64,000 nucleotides of DNA from VRUE01 sp963698085 (GTDB lineage: Bacteria; Actinomycetota; Thermoleophilia; Solirubrobacterales; 70-9), in contig OY969122.1 of assembly GCA_963698085.1 (NCBI GenBank), positions 2,232,001-2,296,000 on the forward strand, in the 5' to 3' direction. The notes under the pieces are model-generated. The model saw only the letters and a list, made by a program, of their open reading frames with translations. It had not been told where the DNA came from and made no database searches. Positions 16,451 to 24,818 of this stretch are shown here, in pieces. Positions within the stretch are counted from its first letter, which is position 1. Each line of letters opens with the position of its first letter. A program made the translations under genes and the position numbers.

Positions 16451-16992
16451 GGTTCGGCGACCCCGAAGTACTCGGCCACGTCGGCGGGCATCATGTAGGC
16501 GGGGGGTCTGGGGAAGATCGCGCCTGTGCGGACGAGCGCTTCGCAGGCGAAGCCGGAGCAGATCGCGGTGCCGACCTTGCCGAAGACGATTTTGCTACCC
16601 AGGGTCAGGGTGAAGAAGAGGCTGACGATCGTCAGCCACCCGTACCGGGTTCTGCTTGGAGCGTCGAGCACCGCGGTGGCAAAAGCGGCGATCTGGGTTC
16701 GATCCTCGTCCGAGCACTGAACCCGGACGACGTGGTACTCGGTGCCCGTGTAATTGGAGAGCTTGGTCCGCACGACCCCGTCCGAGAGCGCCTCACCGAG
16801 GTTGCCCTCCTCGTCGAGGACAAGGGCAACGTGGTTCCAGTGTGCGAAACGCTGCCGCGCGCCGCGGAAGCGCAGGCGCTGGCCGAAGCGAATCATGCGG
16901 GACGTCCAGTAGCTCCCGTGGGTGAGGACGATGTCGCCCGTCGCCAAGCCCTCGGCGGCATCGCCGGGTCCGTACCTCTCAGCCGCAACCAA
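16447..16992 (-). CDS. YiiX-like permuted NlpC/P60 hydrolase
   Basis: A 181-aa papain-like protein of the circularly permuted NlpC/P60 group. In the permuted order the His comes first (FAHWNHVALVLDEEG near residue 60) and the nucleophile Cys last (GTAICSGFACEAL near residue 150), after the opening block LATGDIVLTHG typical of YiiX/YebB proteins. Members cleave amide or ester bonds in peptides or lipids; the substrate here is unknown. The open frame runs further upstream but into the divergent gene; TTG 16992 is preceded by GGGAGG at 9 nt, with TATAAG near 17031-17038 as a -10 box. Confidence 0.78.
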   Translation of the reverse strand: MVAAERYGPGDAAEGLATGDIVLTHGSYWTSRMIRFGQRLRFRGARQRFAHWNHVALVLDEEGNLGEALSDGVVRTKLSNYTGTEYHVVRVQCSDEDRTQIAAFATAVLDAPSRTRYGWLTIVSLFFTLTLGSKIVFGKVGTAICSGFACEALVRTGAIFPRPPAYMMPADVAEYFGVAEP

Positions 16993-17100
16993 AGTCTCTC
17001 GCCTCCCGGTTGAACGCTCTCGTTCGCTCAGCTTATAGCGATCGATCGGGCCCCGCAGTACTGAGGGTGAAACGCATCTGGGCGGTAGCCTGAGTGAATC

Positions 17101-17997
17101 GTGTCCAACGCACTCATAGCGGGCGCTACGGGCTTCGTCGGCGGCCGGCTCGCCGAGTCTTTGGCCGGTTCGGGGGCGCCCGTCCGGTGCCTCGTCCGCG
17201 ATCGCTCCAGGGCAGCGCACCTCGAATCGCTTGGCCTGGAGATCAGCGAGGCCGATGTGACTGACGCGGCGAGCCTCGAGGGCACCGGTGAGGGCATCGA
17301 CGTCGCCTACTTCCTCGTCCACTCGATGGGCGGTGGCGAGGGCTATGCGGAGCGCGAGCGGCTGGGGGCGGGTAACTTCGCCCGGATGGCGTCGCGCGAG
17401 GGAATTGAGCGCGTCATCTACCTCGGTGGACTGGGCGAGGACGACGCCTCCGAGCACCTGCGCAGCCGCAACGAGACCGCGCGGGTCCTGGCAGCCGGCC
17501 CGCCGCTCACCTACTTCCGGGCGGCGATGGTGGTCGGCGCGGGCAGCGAGTCCTACCGCACGCTGCGCTATCTGGTTGGACGGCTGCCGGTGATGATCGC
17601 GCCGGCCTGGCTGCAGACCGACACGCAGCCGATCGGGATCGAGGCCGTGGTCGAGTACCTGCGCCGTGCGCCCGAGGTCCCCGAGTCGGTTGGGAGAGAC
17701 GTGCAGATCGGCGGTCCCGACGTGCTCACCTACGCGAAGATGCTCGACCGGATGGCGGCCGCGATGGGCAAGCGGCGCCGGCCGAAGCTGCCGGTCCCCT
17801 TCGTCACGCCGTGGCTGTCGTCGCTCTGGCTCGGCCTGATCACCCCCGTCGACACGAAGGTGGCGCGCCCCCTAATTGAGGGGCTGACCACGGCGACCGT
17901 GGTCACCGACCCGTCTGGCGCCGAGCCGTTCGGGGTTGCCCCGGAATCGTTCGACGAGACGCTGCGCCGTGCCCTCGAAGAGGAAGAACGGGAGTGA
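17101..17997 (+). CDS. NAD(P)-binding atypical SDR protein
   Basis: A 298-aa extended or atypical SDR. The cofactor loop is ALIAGATGFVGGRLAESL, followed by CLVRDRSRAAHLESLG at the second strand. VAYFLVHSMGGGEGYAERER and ERVIYLGGLGEDDASEHLRS are the middle blocks of the NmrA-like/complex-I-associated subfamily, and LQTDTQPIGIEAVVEYLRRA follows. The usual YxxxK pair is absent, as is normal for this subfamily, so the protein may sense redox state or act as an isomerase. GTG 17101 lies 9 nt after TAGCCT (17086-17091). Divergent to the YiiX-like gene. Confidence 0.85.
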   Translation: MSNALIAGATGFVGGRLAESLAGSGAPVRCLVRDRSRAAHLESLGLEISEADVTDAASLEGTGEGIDVAYFLVHSMGGGEGYAERERLGAGNFARMASREGIERVIYLGGLGEDDASEHLRSRNETARVLAAGPPLTYFRAAMVVGAGSESYRTLRYLVGRLPVMIAPAWLQTDTQPIGIEAVVEYLRRAPEVPESVGRDVQIGGPDVLTYAKMLDRMAAAMGKRRRPKLPVPFVTPWLSSLWLGLITPVDTKVARPLIEGLTTATVVTDPSGAEPFGVAPESFDETLRRALEEEERE

Positions 17998-18034
17998 GGC
18001 GTTTCCCGAATCGGAGCGCGGGTAACCAGCGGCC

Positions 18035-18178
18035 ATGACTCCAAGCTCAATAGTGGTAATCCTCATCGGGATCGTGCTGGCGCTGCTCGTCAACTACATC
18101 CTCGGGATCATCGTGATCCTGATCGGGTTGGCGATGCTGCTGATGCCGATGCTCGGTGGCACCAGGCGTCGCGTTTAG
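18035..18178 (+). CDS. 47-residue hydrophobic protein
   Basis: The product MTPSSIVVILIGIVLALLVN followed by YILGIIVILIGLAMLLMPML consists of two close transmembrane spans with a short basic tail GGTRRRV. TAACCA (18023-18028) ends exactly 6 nt before the ATG, supporting expression as a leaderless message. Likely a small inner-membrane hairpin protein of unknown role. It lies 37 nt after the NAD(P)-binding gene. Confidence 0.65.
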   Translation: MTPSSIVVILIGIVLALLVNYILGIIVILIGLAMLLMPMLGGTRRRV

Positions 18179-18202
18179 ACGCCTAGGCCACAATCGGAGC
18201 CG

Positions 18203-18793
18203 ATGGCTCCGTGGAAGCTACCGCTGATCGTCGCCGCTCTTGCGGTGCCGATCGTGGTGGCTTTCGCATTGGGTGGGGGCGGTGCTGGCGTCGCCGCCGG
18301 GGCACTGGTCGTGGCGGTGCTCATCGTCGTCGCTGCCCGCCAGGTCCCCCGCGGGCCGATTGGGGCTCGCCCCGAGAGCGGCGCCCGCCGGCGCGTCCTC
18401 ATCATTGCCACCCGCCCCGTGGAGACACCGGCCACGGTGGAGAGGATCGCTGCGGTTGGGGGGCTCGGCGGGGATGCCGACGATGCCGAGGTTCTGGTCC
18501 TCGCCCCGGCCCGGATCGGCTTCCTCGACCGTTGGGCATCCGACGTCGAGGGAGCGCGGCAGGCCGCCCAGGAGAACCTTGTCGTCACCGTGGCGGCCCT
18601 GACCAAGGCCGGGATCGCGGCCGAGGCCAGGGTGGGTGATGAGGACATCGTGCAGGCGACTGAGGACCAGCTGCAGAGCTTCGTGGCAGACGAGGTGATC
18701 CTGGTCGGCGATGGCGAGTCGGAGGCGGCGGCGGCCGAGCTGGAGTCCCGCCTCCAGGTCCAGTTCCGGCGGGTCTCACTTGCCGGTGGCTGA
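18203..18793 (+). CDS. Two-span membrane protein with UspA-like domain
   Basis: A 196-aa protein. Residues 6-46 contain two transmembrane spans (LPLIVAALAVPIVVAFAL and VAAGALVVAVLIVVAA). From residue 63 a soluble alpha/beta domain begins, RVLIIATRPVETPATVERIA, and runs to FVADEVILVGDGESEAAAAE; alternating strands and helices resemble a universal-stress-protein fold, but the ATP-binding GxxGx(9)G(S/T) motif is not clear. Membrane-tethered USP-like proteins of this layout occur in actinobacteria. CACAAT (18189-18194) lies 8 nt before the ATG. Confidence 0.65.
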   Translation: MAPWKLPLIVAALAVPIVVAFALGGGGAGVAAGALVVAVLIVVAARQVPRGPIGARPESGARRRVLIIATRPVETPATVERIAAVGGLGGDADDAEVLVLAPARIGFLDRWASDVEGARQAAQENLVVTVAALTKAGIAAEARVGDEDIVQATEDQLQSFVADEVILVGDGESEAAAAELESRLQVQFRRVSLAGG

Positions 18794-18796
18794 GCT

Positions 18797-19783
18797 TCAG
18801 CAGGTGTGAGGGCGCGCGGCGCTGCGTACGACCTGGAAGGCGCTGCCGGGGATTCGCTTCAGCTGGTTCAGGTTCCCGTCGTCCCAGCGGCGGTCGCTGG
18901 CGCCGCTGAAGAACCAGTTGGAGCCGTTGTCGGCGACGATCACCCCGTAGCGCTTCAGTGCCTCGGCGATCGTACGGGCTGGCCCGCTGAACGTGCCGAG
19001 GCTGTAGCCGGCCTTGAGCCGGAGCCGCGTTCCCATCGCCGGTGCGTTCGGGTTAGCGGTGTCGCCGGCGCAGTGCGAGGCGGGGTGGACCCAGGCGTCG
19101 CGGGTGCTCTCGAAGGTGATGCGAATCGCGTGGTCGAGCCGGCCGGCTGCGGCCTCGTCGTAGCGGACCAGGCCGGGGAAGATCGGCAGGCCGGCGGCAT
19201 CGGCCGAGGTCCAGGAGTCGGGTCGCAGTGCGGTCGAGGTCAGCTCCCAGCTGGCTCCTGAGTCGGCGTTCCAGCGCGGTCGCCCGCCGTCCCGCCGGGG
19301 GAAGGCGCGGTAGAGCTCGTAGAGGGTGCAGGTTGAGCGATCGACGGTGAGCACGTGCCTGTCGCCATCGCTATTCCGCCCGCCCTCAACGGGTGCGCCG
19401 GCTGGAATCGGGAACGGCCCGCGGTCGCTCTCGTCACCGTAGGCGGTGTAGTGGATCGGCAGCTTGCGCTGGCCGGCGCCGACGACCGCGTAGGGAAAGC
19501 CGTAGGCGCGGGGGGAGCCGAAGTCGGGGTGGAGGAAGTTGCCTCCGTGGGAGTTGATGTAGGCGATGGCCGCGGCGGAATTAGGGACGATGGGCGCCCT
19601 CGAGATGTCCTGGTTCCAGGCGGCCTGGTTGGGTAGCGAGGGAGCGGTGGGGGAGAGGGAGGCCGGCGGATCGGGGAAGACCTGGCAGTCGCCGAGGCTG
19701 GGGTATGGGCCGGCACCCTGGGCCCGCGCCGACAGGGCGAGGAGAAATAGAAGCGAGAGGGCGAGAAAGGCGAAGCGCTTCAT
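18797..19783 (-). CDS. Secreted protein of unknown function
   Basis: A 328-aa exported protein. Residues 1-23 are a signal peptide (MKRFAFLALSLLFLLALSAR, then AQGA). The mature part has many conserved-looking blocks: NQDISRAPIVPNSAAAIAYI, GDRHVLTVDRSTCTLYELY, TSADAAGLPIFPGLVRYDE, and KRYGVIVADNGSNWFFSG. I know such proteins from several soil bacteria, without an assigned function. Asp/His-rich beta segments would fit a carbohydrate-binding or hydrolase-like fold, but this is not demonstrable here. ATG 19783 overlaps the stop of the upstream repeat protein in an ATGA quartet. Confidence 0.8.
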   Translation of the reverse strand: MKRFAFLALSLLFLLALSARAQGAGPYPSLGDCQVFPDPPASLSPTAPSLPNQAAWNQDISRAPIVPNSAAAIAYINSHGGNFLHPDFGSPRAYGFPYAVVGAGQRKLPIHYTAYGDESDRGPFPIPAGAPVEGGRNSDGDRHVLTVDRSTCTLYELYRAFPRRDGGRPRWNADSGASWELTSTALRPDSWTSADAAGLPIFPGLVRYDEAAAGRLDHAIRITFESTRDAWVHPASHCAGDTANPNAPAMGTRLRLKAGYSLGTFSGPARTIAEALKRYGVIVADNGSNWFFSGASDRRWDDGNLNQLKRIPGSAFQVVRSAARPHTC

Positions 19784-20028
19784 CCGAAGGGCGGGCGGTC
19801 GGGCATGCGGACCTCCTCGACCTCGAGCTGGCCGATCTTGAGCTTCCCGACCGTCGCGCGACCGATCGCCAACCGTCCCACGCTGAGCCGCCCGATAGCG
19901 AAGCCACCGATTGCCGCCGCCCCGACGGCCAACGCCCCGATCGCAACCGCACCCCGCGCCTGAGCCCCGATCGCCGTTACCCGGCGAGCCTCCGACTGAA
20001 AGAACGCAATCCCTCCTCGCTTGGGCAT
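19780..20028 (-). CDS. Small beta-helix-like repeat protein
   Basis: An 82-aa protein dominated by pentapeptide-like units with Ile/Val-Gly: VAIGALAVGAAAIGGFAIGR, then LSVGRLAIGRATVGKLKIGQ, ending LEVEEVRMPDRPP. Such repeats form right-handed beta-helical or stacked-sheet surfaces. No export signal is seen. ATG 20028 is preceded by TACGGT (complement of 20035-20040) ending 6 nt upstream, a leaderless arrangement. It overlaps the secreted-protein gene in an ATGA quartet, so one transcript makes both. Function unknown. Confidence 0.75.
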   Translation of the reverse strand: MPKRGGIAFFQSEARRVTAIGAQARGAVAIGALAVGAAAIGGFAIGRLSVGRLAIGRATVGKLKIGQLEVEEVRMPDRPPFG

Positions 20029-20070
20029 CGCGCAACCGTAGCCATAACCACGCTAGATTGAAAGCGCGCG

Positions 20071-20143
20071 GTGGACGTAGCTCAGCTGGTAGAGCTCCTG
20101 GTTGTGGTCCAGGCGGTCGCCGGTTCGAATCCGGTCGTCCACC
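20071..20143 (+). tRNA. tRNA-His (anticodon GTG)
   Basis: Complete cloverleaf. Acceptor GTGGACG pairs with CGTCCAC, the D arm is GCTC/GAGC, the anticodon stem is CCTGG/CCAGG around TTGTGGT (anticodon GTG), and the T arm is GCCGG/CCGGT around TTCGAAT. The G at 20070 and the discriminator C at 20143 give the extra G-1:C73 pair that identifies tRNA-His. TAGATT at 20054-20059 is a likely -10 box. Confidence 0.96.
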
Positions 20144-20215
20144 CCTCATAGAACCCCTGCAAATCGGCACCTTGGTGTGAGCAGTTCGGTTTGAACCGGG
20201 ACCCGATTTCCGCTC

Positions 20216-20242
20216 CCGATCAGGCAGTTTCTGCCTGATCGG
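20216..20242. terminator. Perfect 12-bp hairpin after tRNA-His
   Basis: Arms 20216-20227 and 20231-20242 are perfect reverse complements with a TTT loop. It lies 72 nt downstream of tRNA-His and 18 nt before the truncated LuxR gene. It may end the tRNA transcript, or act as an operator for the regulator. There is no T-tract. Confidence 0.55.
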
Positions 20243-20260
20243 CGTTGGATAGGCGGGGAC

Positions 20261-22051
20261 ATGCGGCGATTGCCGTCAATTCGGACGCCTCGCCTCGCAG
20301 CCGACCATGCCCGCGCCGCTCGCTTGCTCTCTGAAGATGGCGCTCCCGGCGACGCCGTCGCGGCGCACCTGCTGCTCGCCGAGCCCGGTGGCGACGAGTG
20401 GGTGGTTGCCGAGCTGCGCACCGCCGCAAGCGTCGCGCTTGGTCGCGGCGCCCCTGCCGCCGCGATCAGCTACCTGCGCCGGGCGCTGCGCGAGCCGCCG
20501 CCAAAACAGGACCGGCGGGCAGTGAGCCGGGAGCTCGGCCTGGCACTGCTCCGCGACGACCATGCCGAGGGGATCGAGGTGCTGCGCGCCGTGCGAGCCG
20601 CCGAGGACGACCCGGTCGTGCGGGCGCAGCTTGCGACCGAGCTCTCGATCTCGTTGGTCCTTCGCCGTCCGGGTGGCGAGGGGGTGGCGATGCTCGAAGA
20701 GTCCCTGCGGGAGATCCCCGACCATCGCGCCGGGCTCGGCCTCTTCCTGCACGGTCATCTGCTGATACACACGCTCAGCGGGCTGGAAGAAGTGCCGCCC
20801 CAGATCATGCCGGAGCGCGAGGCGTGGCCGGACGGCGGCACCGCCGAGGGTCGTTTCGTCCTGCGCCAGCTGGCCTTCCTCTACGCGGTCGGGTTCGGCC
20901 CGATGGAAAACGTCATGGACCTGATCGAGAGAACCGGCGCCGATCTCAGCCTCTATGCGGACGATGTGCGCGTCGGCCTGCCGGCGCACGCCGGCTCGGC
21001 CGCGATGGCTCTGGCAGACCATGGAGACCTGACCTTCGAGTACTTCGCAACGGCATTCCAGATTGTGGAGGAGCGCGGGTCGGTCACCGCTCTTTCCTCG
21101 GCGCACGGCATGCAGGCCTGGTGCCTCCTTGGCGATGGGGATCTGGGCGCCGCTTGGGTTGACGCCGAGAGCGCTGTGCGGCTCACCGAGGCAACCGGCC
21201 TTCAAACCATGTTCAACAGCTGGGTCTCGGCAGCCCTGAGGACTCTTGTCGCGAAGGGCGAGCCGGTTGCCGCCGAGGAATTGCTGGCGCGCGTATGGCA
21301 GGGGCGCGAGCCGGGTCCCGGGATCCCCGGCGCCGTCCTGTTGGTAGCGCGTGGGGAGCTCCGCCTGGAGAGAGGTCACCATGCTGAGGCGAGGCACGAT
21401 TTCCTCGCCGCAGCCGAGCGAGTGCGCTGGCTGCCGTTCGCCAACCCGGAGGTGATCGGGTGGCGTACCGGCCTCGCCCTCTCCGAATACGCGCTCGGCA
21501 ACGGGGAGGAGGCGCGACGACTGGCGGCAGAGGCAGTGCGGTTGGCGCGCGAGGCCGGCGGCGCGCGCGGGATCGGGCTGACTCTGCGCGTGTTGGGGTC
21601 GGTGACCGTGGGGGGAGAGGGGATCGAGCTGCTGCGCGAGGCGACCGACGTGCTCGGGAGGACCAGGGCGCGCCTGCAGCATGCCCAGGCGTTGGTCGAG
21701 CTCGGCGCCGCGCTGCGCCGCGCCAATCGGCGTCGCGAGGCGCGCGAGCCGTTGCGGGAGGGCCTCGACCTCGCTCACCGCTGCGGCGCCGCGCCCCTGG
21801 AGGAGCGCGCCCGCGCCGAGCTGACGGCGACCGGGGCGCGCCCGCGCAAGGCGGTCCTCTCGGGGGTCGAGTCGCTTACCCCGAGCGAGCTGCGGGTCGC
21901 CCGCATGGCCGCCGAGGGGATGACCAACCGCGAGATCGCGCAGAGCCTCTTCGTCACCGTAAAGACGGTCGAGACCCACCTTCGCCACGTCTACCAGAAG
22001 CTCGACGTGGCGGGACGGACCGATCTCGCAGAGGTCCTCGATGCGTCCTGA
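20261..22051 (+). CDS. LuxR-family regulator lacking the N-terminal ATPase domain
   Basis: A 596-aa protein equal to the C-terminal two thirds of a large ATP-binding LuxR (LAL/MalT-like) regulator. Residues 1-500 are helical TPR-like repeats (ARAARLLSEDGAPGDAVAAH, AALVELGAALRRANRRREAR). Residues about 530-590 are a GerE-type HTH: LTPSELRVARMAAEGMTNRE then IAQSLFVTVKTVETHLRHVY. The AAA/STAND ATPase with Walker A, normally the first 300-400 residues, is absent, and the ORF starts in the middle of what is usually the link between ATPase and repeats. It sits 117 nt after tRNA-His, so a deletion or integration event there may have removed the 5' part. It may still bind DNA constitutively, or be a 5'-truncated relic. 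Confidence 0.8.
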   Translation: MRRLPSIRTPRLAADHARAARLLSEDGAPGDAVAAHLLLAEPGGDEWVVAELRTAASVALGRGAPAAAISYLRRALREPPPKQDRRAVSRELGLALLRDDHAEGIEVLRAVRAAEDDPVVRAQLATELSISLVLRRPGGEGVAMLEESLREIPDHRAGLGLFLHGHLLIHTLSGLEEVPPQIMPEREAWPDGGTAEGRFVLRQLAFLYAVGFGPMENVMDLIERTGADLSLYADDVRVGLPAHAGSAAMALADHGDLTFEYFATAFQIVEERGSVTALSSAHGMQAWCLLGDGDLGAAWVDAESAVRLTEATGLQTMFNSWVSAALRTLVAKGEPVAAEELLARVWQGREPGPGIPGAVLLVARGELRLERGHHAEARHDFLAAAERVRWLPFANPEVIGWRTGLALSEYALGNGEEARRLAAEAVRLAREAGGARGIGLTLRVLGSVTVGGEGIELLREATDVLGRTRARLQHAQALVELGAALRRANRRREAREPLREGLDLAHRCGAAPLEERARAELTATGARPRKAVLSGVESLTPSELRVARMAAEGMTNREIAQSLFVTVKTVETHLRHVYQKLDVAGRTDLAEVLDAS

Positions 22052-22611
22052 GACGCAGCCTCGCCGTCATCGACCACCTTCCCGATGATCGCGCGAGCGG
22101 GTACTGGCCCCCAAAAGCGGCTGTCGGAGGAAGCGCCACTGTTATCGCCCATGACGAAATAGTGATTCGGCGGGATCGTGATCGTGCGTTTCATGTTGCA
22201 GGCTCCAAAGTGGCGACAGGGCTGGATCACATCGGCCAGGGCGATTGAGCCGTTGACGACCGGCCGTCCCTGGCGGATGCTCAATCGATCTCCCGGCGTT
22301 GCGACGACGCGCTTCAGGAAGACCTGTGAGCTCAGCTTCGGGGTTGGCATGCGACAGGGCTTTTTGGGCTGGGCTGGGACGCCGCATTTTTCGGTCTCCA
22401 CACCCCGTGGAGGGTGGAAAACCACGGCGTCGCCGATGGCCGGCGTTGCGCTGTCGTACGCATCGAGATCGACCGTGACCACCTCCCCCGCCGAGAATGC
22501 GGGCTCCATCGATTCGCTGGGCATCGTGTAGTCCTTCGTGTGACCGGACCCGAACCCGAAAAGTACGACGGCGAATGCGAGCAGAAGAAAGGCGCAGGCA
22601 CGTCGGTGCAT
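21991..22611 (-). CDS. lepB: Signal peptidase I
   Basis: Membrane-bound serine protease that removes signal peptides (206 aa). An N-terminal span (CAFLLLAFAVVLFGFG) is followed by MPSESMEP with nucleophile Ser34, by VFLKRVVATPGD with the general-base Lys100, and by the box GDNSGASSDSRFWGPV. A Cys-rich insertion lies between them. The C-terminus overlaps the 3' end of the convergent LuxR gene by 61 nt, so the last 20 residues or so (ASQDASRTSARSVRPATSSF) are probably not conserved. A general export role is expected; no pilin or other dedicated substrate lies nearby. Confidence 0.9.
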   Translation of the reverse strand: MHRRACAFLLLAFAVVLFGFGSGHTKDYTMPSESMEPAFSAGEVVTVDLDAYDSATPAIGDAVVFHPPRGVETEKCGVPAQPKKPCRMPTPKLSSQVFLKRVVATPGDRLSIRQGRPVVNGSIALADVIQPCRHFGACNMKRTITIPPNHYFVMGDNSGASSDSRFWGPVPARAIIGKVVDDGEAASQDASRTSARSVRPATSSFW

Positions 22612-22653
22612 AACAGGGAGGCTAGCGAGACTCTGCGTCTCCCCTTCAGTGAC

Positions 22654-23874
22654 TCAGACCACCCCGGCCGGCGCCTTCGCGAACCACCGTTCTAGGCGCT
22701 CTCGCGTGAGGACGTCGCTGCGGGGGCGGGTTAGGCGGGTGAAGGTGTCGCGGAAGGCTTGGCCGGCCTCGGGGTCGGAGGCTAGCCCGGCGAAGATGGG
22801 GCGGGTGACTTCGGGGCGGGGGAGGCGGCCGTAGTCGAATGACCACTCGTAGTGCTCGCGGGCGCGCTCGTCGCGCCAGGCTTCGTAGTCGGAAAGGTCA
22901 TCGGTTGGGCCGGTGAGGGCGTCGGCGACGTGGAGCGCCTGCTCGATCGCGTCGGAGATGCCCTGGGCGGTGGAGGGGTGCTTGAAGTGGCCGGCGTCGC
23001 CGACCAGGGCCCAGCCGGGACCGGTCGCCTCACGGAAGAAGCCGCGCAGCATCGTCTCCGGGGCGACGCGGATCGGGGAGATCTGCTCGGCCCCCTCGAG
23101 CAGGCTCGGGTCGAACCACTCGAACTGCTCCAGGCTGGAGGTGAAGAGGCGCTGGCGCTGCTCGGCATCGCCCCGCGTCAGCTCCGCTGGAACGCCGAGC
23201 ATCAGGATCGAGACGTCGTCCTCGCAATGCCCCCAGCTCAGCGAGGCCGACTCGAGCACCTCGACCCGGAAGCGGTCACTTTCGGGCAGGCCGCGCCAGT
23301 AGGTGAACACGATCCCGATGTCGCTTGCGGCCGGGCGCTGTTTCTCGAGTCCGAGCAGGCTCGCGACGGTCGAGGCGCGACCGTCGGCGCCCAGCACCCA
23401 GCGCGCCTCGATTTGATCGCCGCCCTCTAGCTCCACGCCGCGGACCGGGTCCTCGGCGGTGCCAGTACCGAGCAGGCCGGTGACCTTCTCGCCGAACCGG
23501 GTCTCGGCGCCGGCGGCGATTGCGACGTTGAGTAGCGCCTGATCGAGCACCGGCCGCGTCACCCCAACCATGCGATCGAAGCCGCCCACCGGCGTGAACG
23601 GCCCGGTCACCTCCTCGCCGAGCACGCGCACCGCGTAGTGCAGTGGATTGAGCTGGTGCCGCGCCTCGATCCGGCCTAGCGCTCCCAGCTCTTGCAGCCG
23701 GACGAGCGTGTTCGGGAAGAGGTAGTGGGTCGAGATCGTGTCTGCCGGCGGCGGTTCACGATCGACGAGCAGCACCGACCAGCCTCGCTCGGCCAGGCGG
23801 GTCGCCAGCGGCGAGCCGGCGCAACGGGCGCCGACGATCACCGCGTCGTAGCTCGACCGCCCCGCAGTGGTCAC
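22654..23874 (-). CDS. FAD-dependent oxidoreductase (monooxygenase/GGR-like)
   Basis: A 406-aa flavoprotein of the PHBH / geranylgeranyl-reductase superfamily. ADP-binding VIVGARCAGSPLATRLAE near residue 12, then WVLGADGRASTVASLLG (the DG motif) near residue 175, and ALVGDAGHFKHPSTAQGISD (GD motif) near residue 300. The N-terminal MTTAGRSSYDA and the motif THYLFPNTLVRLQELG fit the branch acting on lipids or aromatic compounds. Its GTG start overlaps the stop of the methyltransferase gene by 4 nt, so the two are a coupled pair, as in small tailoring operons. The substrate is unknown. Confidence 0.88.
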   Translation of the reverse strand: MTTAGRSSYDAVIVGARCAGSPLATRLAERGWSVLLVDREPPPADTISTHYLFPNTLVRLQELGALGRIEARHQLNPLHYAVRVLGEEVTGPFTPVGGFDRMVGVTRPVLDQALLNVAIAAGAETRFGEKVTGLLGTGTAEDPVRGVELEGGDQIEARWVLGADGRASTVASLLGLEKQRPAASDIGIVFTYWRGLPESDRFRVEVLESASLSWGHCEDDVSILMLGVPAELTRGDAEQRQRLFTSSLEQFEWFDPSLLEGAEQISPIRVAPETMLRGFFREATGPGWALVGDAGHFKHPSTAQGISDAIEQALHVADALTGPTDDLSDYEAWRDERAREHYEWSFDYGRLPRPEVTRPIFAGLASDPEAGQAFRDTFTRLTRPRSDVLTRERLERWFAKAPAGVV

Positions 23875-24713
23875 GATCGCCTTCGCCCGACCGCGAGCAG
23901 GAACTCCATCTCGAAGCGGGCCTCGTCGGCGCCACCGTGGTTCTGCTCCTCGTAGTAGCGGTCCAGCGCCTCCACGAACTCCCCCTCGCGCTCGTTGCGG
24001 CGCGCGTTCGCCTGCGCCGCGATCGTCGGCCCGTAGCGCTGCTTGAAGTGCTCGGCGAAGTCGGCGGGTCGCTCGAAGGCGGTCACCTCGAGCACGTCAC
24101 GCTCCAGCGTCTCGAGCTCAACCCGGTCGCCGAGCAGCTCGCGCAGGTGCTCCTCGCCACCCCAGAGCGGTGGCGGCTGCGCACCCGGCGGCGGCGTCGG
24201 GGCGAACGGCCCGATCGTGCGGAAGAGGCCGCCGATCATCCCTTCCGGCGTCCAGCTCAGCAGCCCGATCGTCCCGCCCGGGCGGCAGACTCGCACGAGC
24301 TCGTCGGCGGCCGCCTGGTGGTGGGGCGCGAACATCACCCCGATCGAAGAGATCACGGCATCGAAGCTGGCGTCCTCGAACGGCAGATCCTCGGCGTCGC
24401 CCTCGGCCCACTCGAGTTCCACTCCTTCGGCCTCGGCGCGAGCGCGGCCGGCCTCGAACAGCTCCGGCGTTAGGTCACTGGCAATGACCGTCGCCCCGCT
24501 GGCGGCCGCCGGGATCGCCGCGTTGCCGGTACCGGCGGCGACGTCGAGGACGCGCATCCCGGGCCCGATATCGCAGGCCTCGACGAGGCGCGGCCCGAGC
24601 GGCAGCAGGAAGGTCTCGACCATCGAGGGGTAATCGCCGGACGCCCACATCGAGCGGTGGCGGGCCTTGAGCTCGCTGTTCGCGTCCTTCGTCTTGTCGG
24701 CAACGTCGTTCAC
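23871..24713 (-). CDS. Class I SAM-dependent methyltransferase
   Basis: A 280-aa methyltransferase of the UbiE/COQ5-like type. Motif I is MRVLDVAAGTGNAAIPAA near residue 55; motif II region GDAEDLPFEDASFDAVISS near residue 110; and VCRPGGTIGLLSWTPEG near residue 150 is motif III. The C-terminal part varies among relatives that methylate small molecules. It is the first gene of a two-gene unit with the FAD enzyme and is divergent to the HxlR-SCP2 regulator, which may control both. No substrate can be assigned. Confidence 0.88.
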   Translation of the reverse strand: MNDVADKTKDANSELKARHRSMWASGDYPSMVETFLLPLGPRLVEACDIGPGMRVLDVAAGTGNAAIPAAASGATVIASDLTPELFEAGRARAEAEGVELEWAEGDAEDLPFEDASFDAVISSIGVMFAPHHQAAADELVRVCRPGGTIGLLSWTPEGMIGGLFRTIGPFAPTPPPGAQPPPLWGGEEHLRELLGDRVELETLERDVLEVTAFERPADFAEHFKQRYGPTIAAQANARRNEREGEFVEALDRYYEEQNHGGADEARFEMEFLLAVGRRRS

Positions 24714-24818
24714 TCGGATCTCCTTCTCGCGTGTGCTGTTGGAGATGGTCTACGCCGAGTCGGGGAGAGATTCAACTTCAAGATCTGCAGTTGGGCACGT
24801 ACACTCGGAGCGAGGCTC

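Noticed and set aside
16993..17457. 155-codon upstream extension of the YiiX-like gene
   Set aside because: Runs through the promoter region and antisense to the NAD(P)-binding gene; TTG 16992 has a good ribosome site.
20276..21988. 570-codon open frame on the minus strand
   Set aside because: Antisense to the LuxR gene; no recognisable motif.
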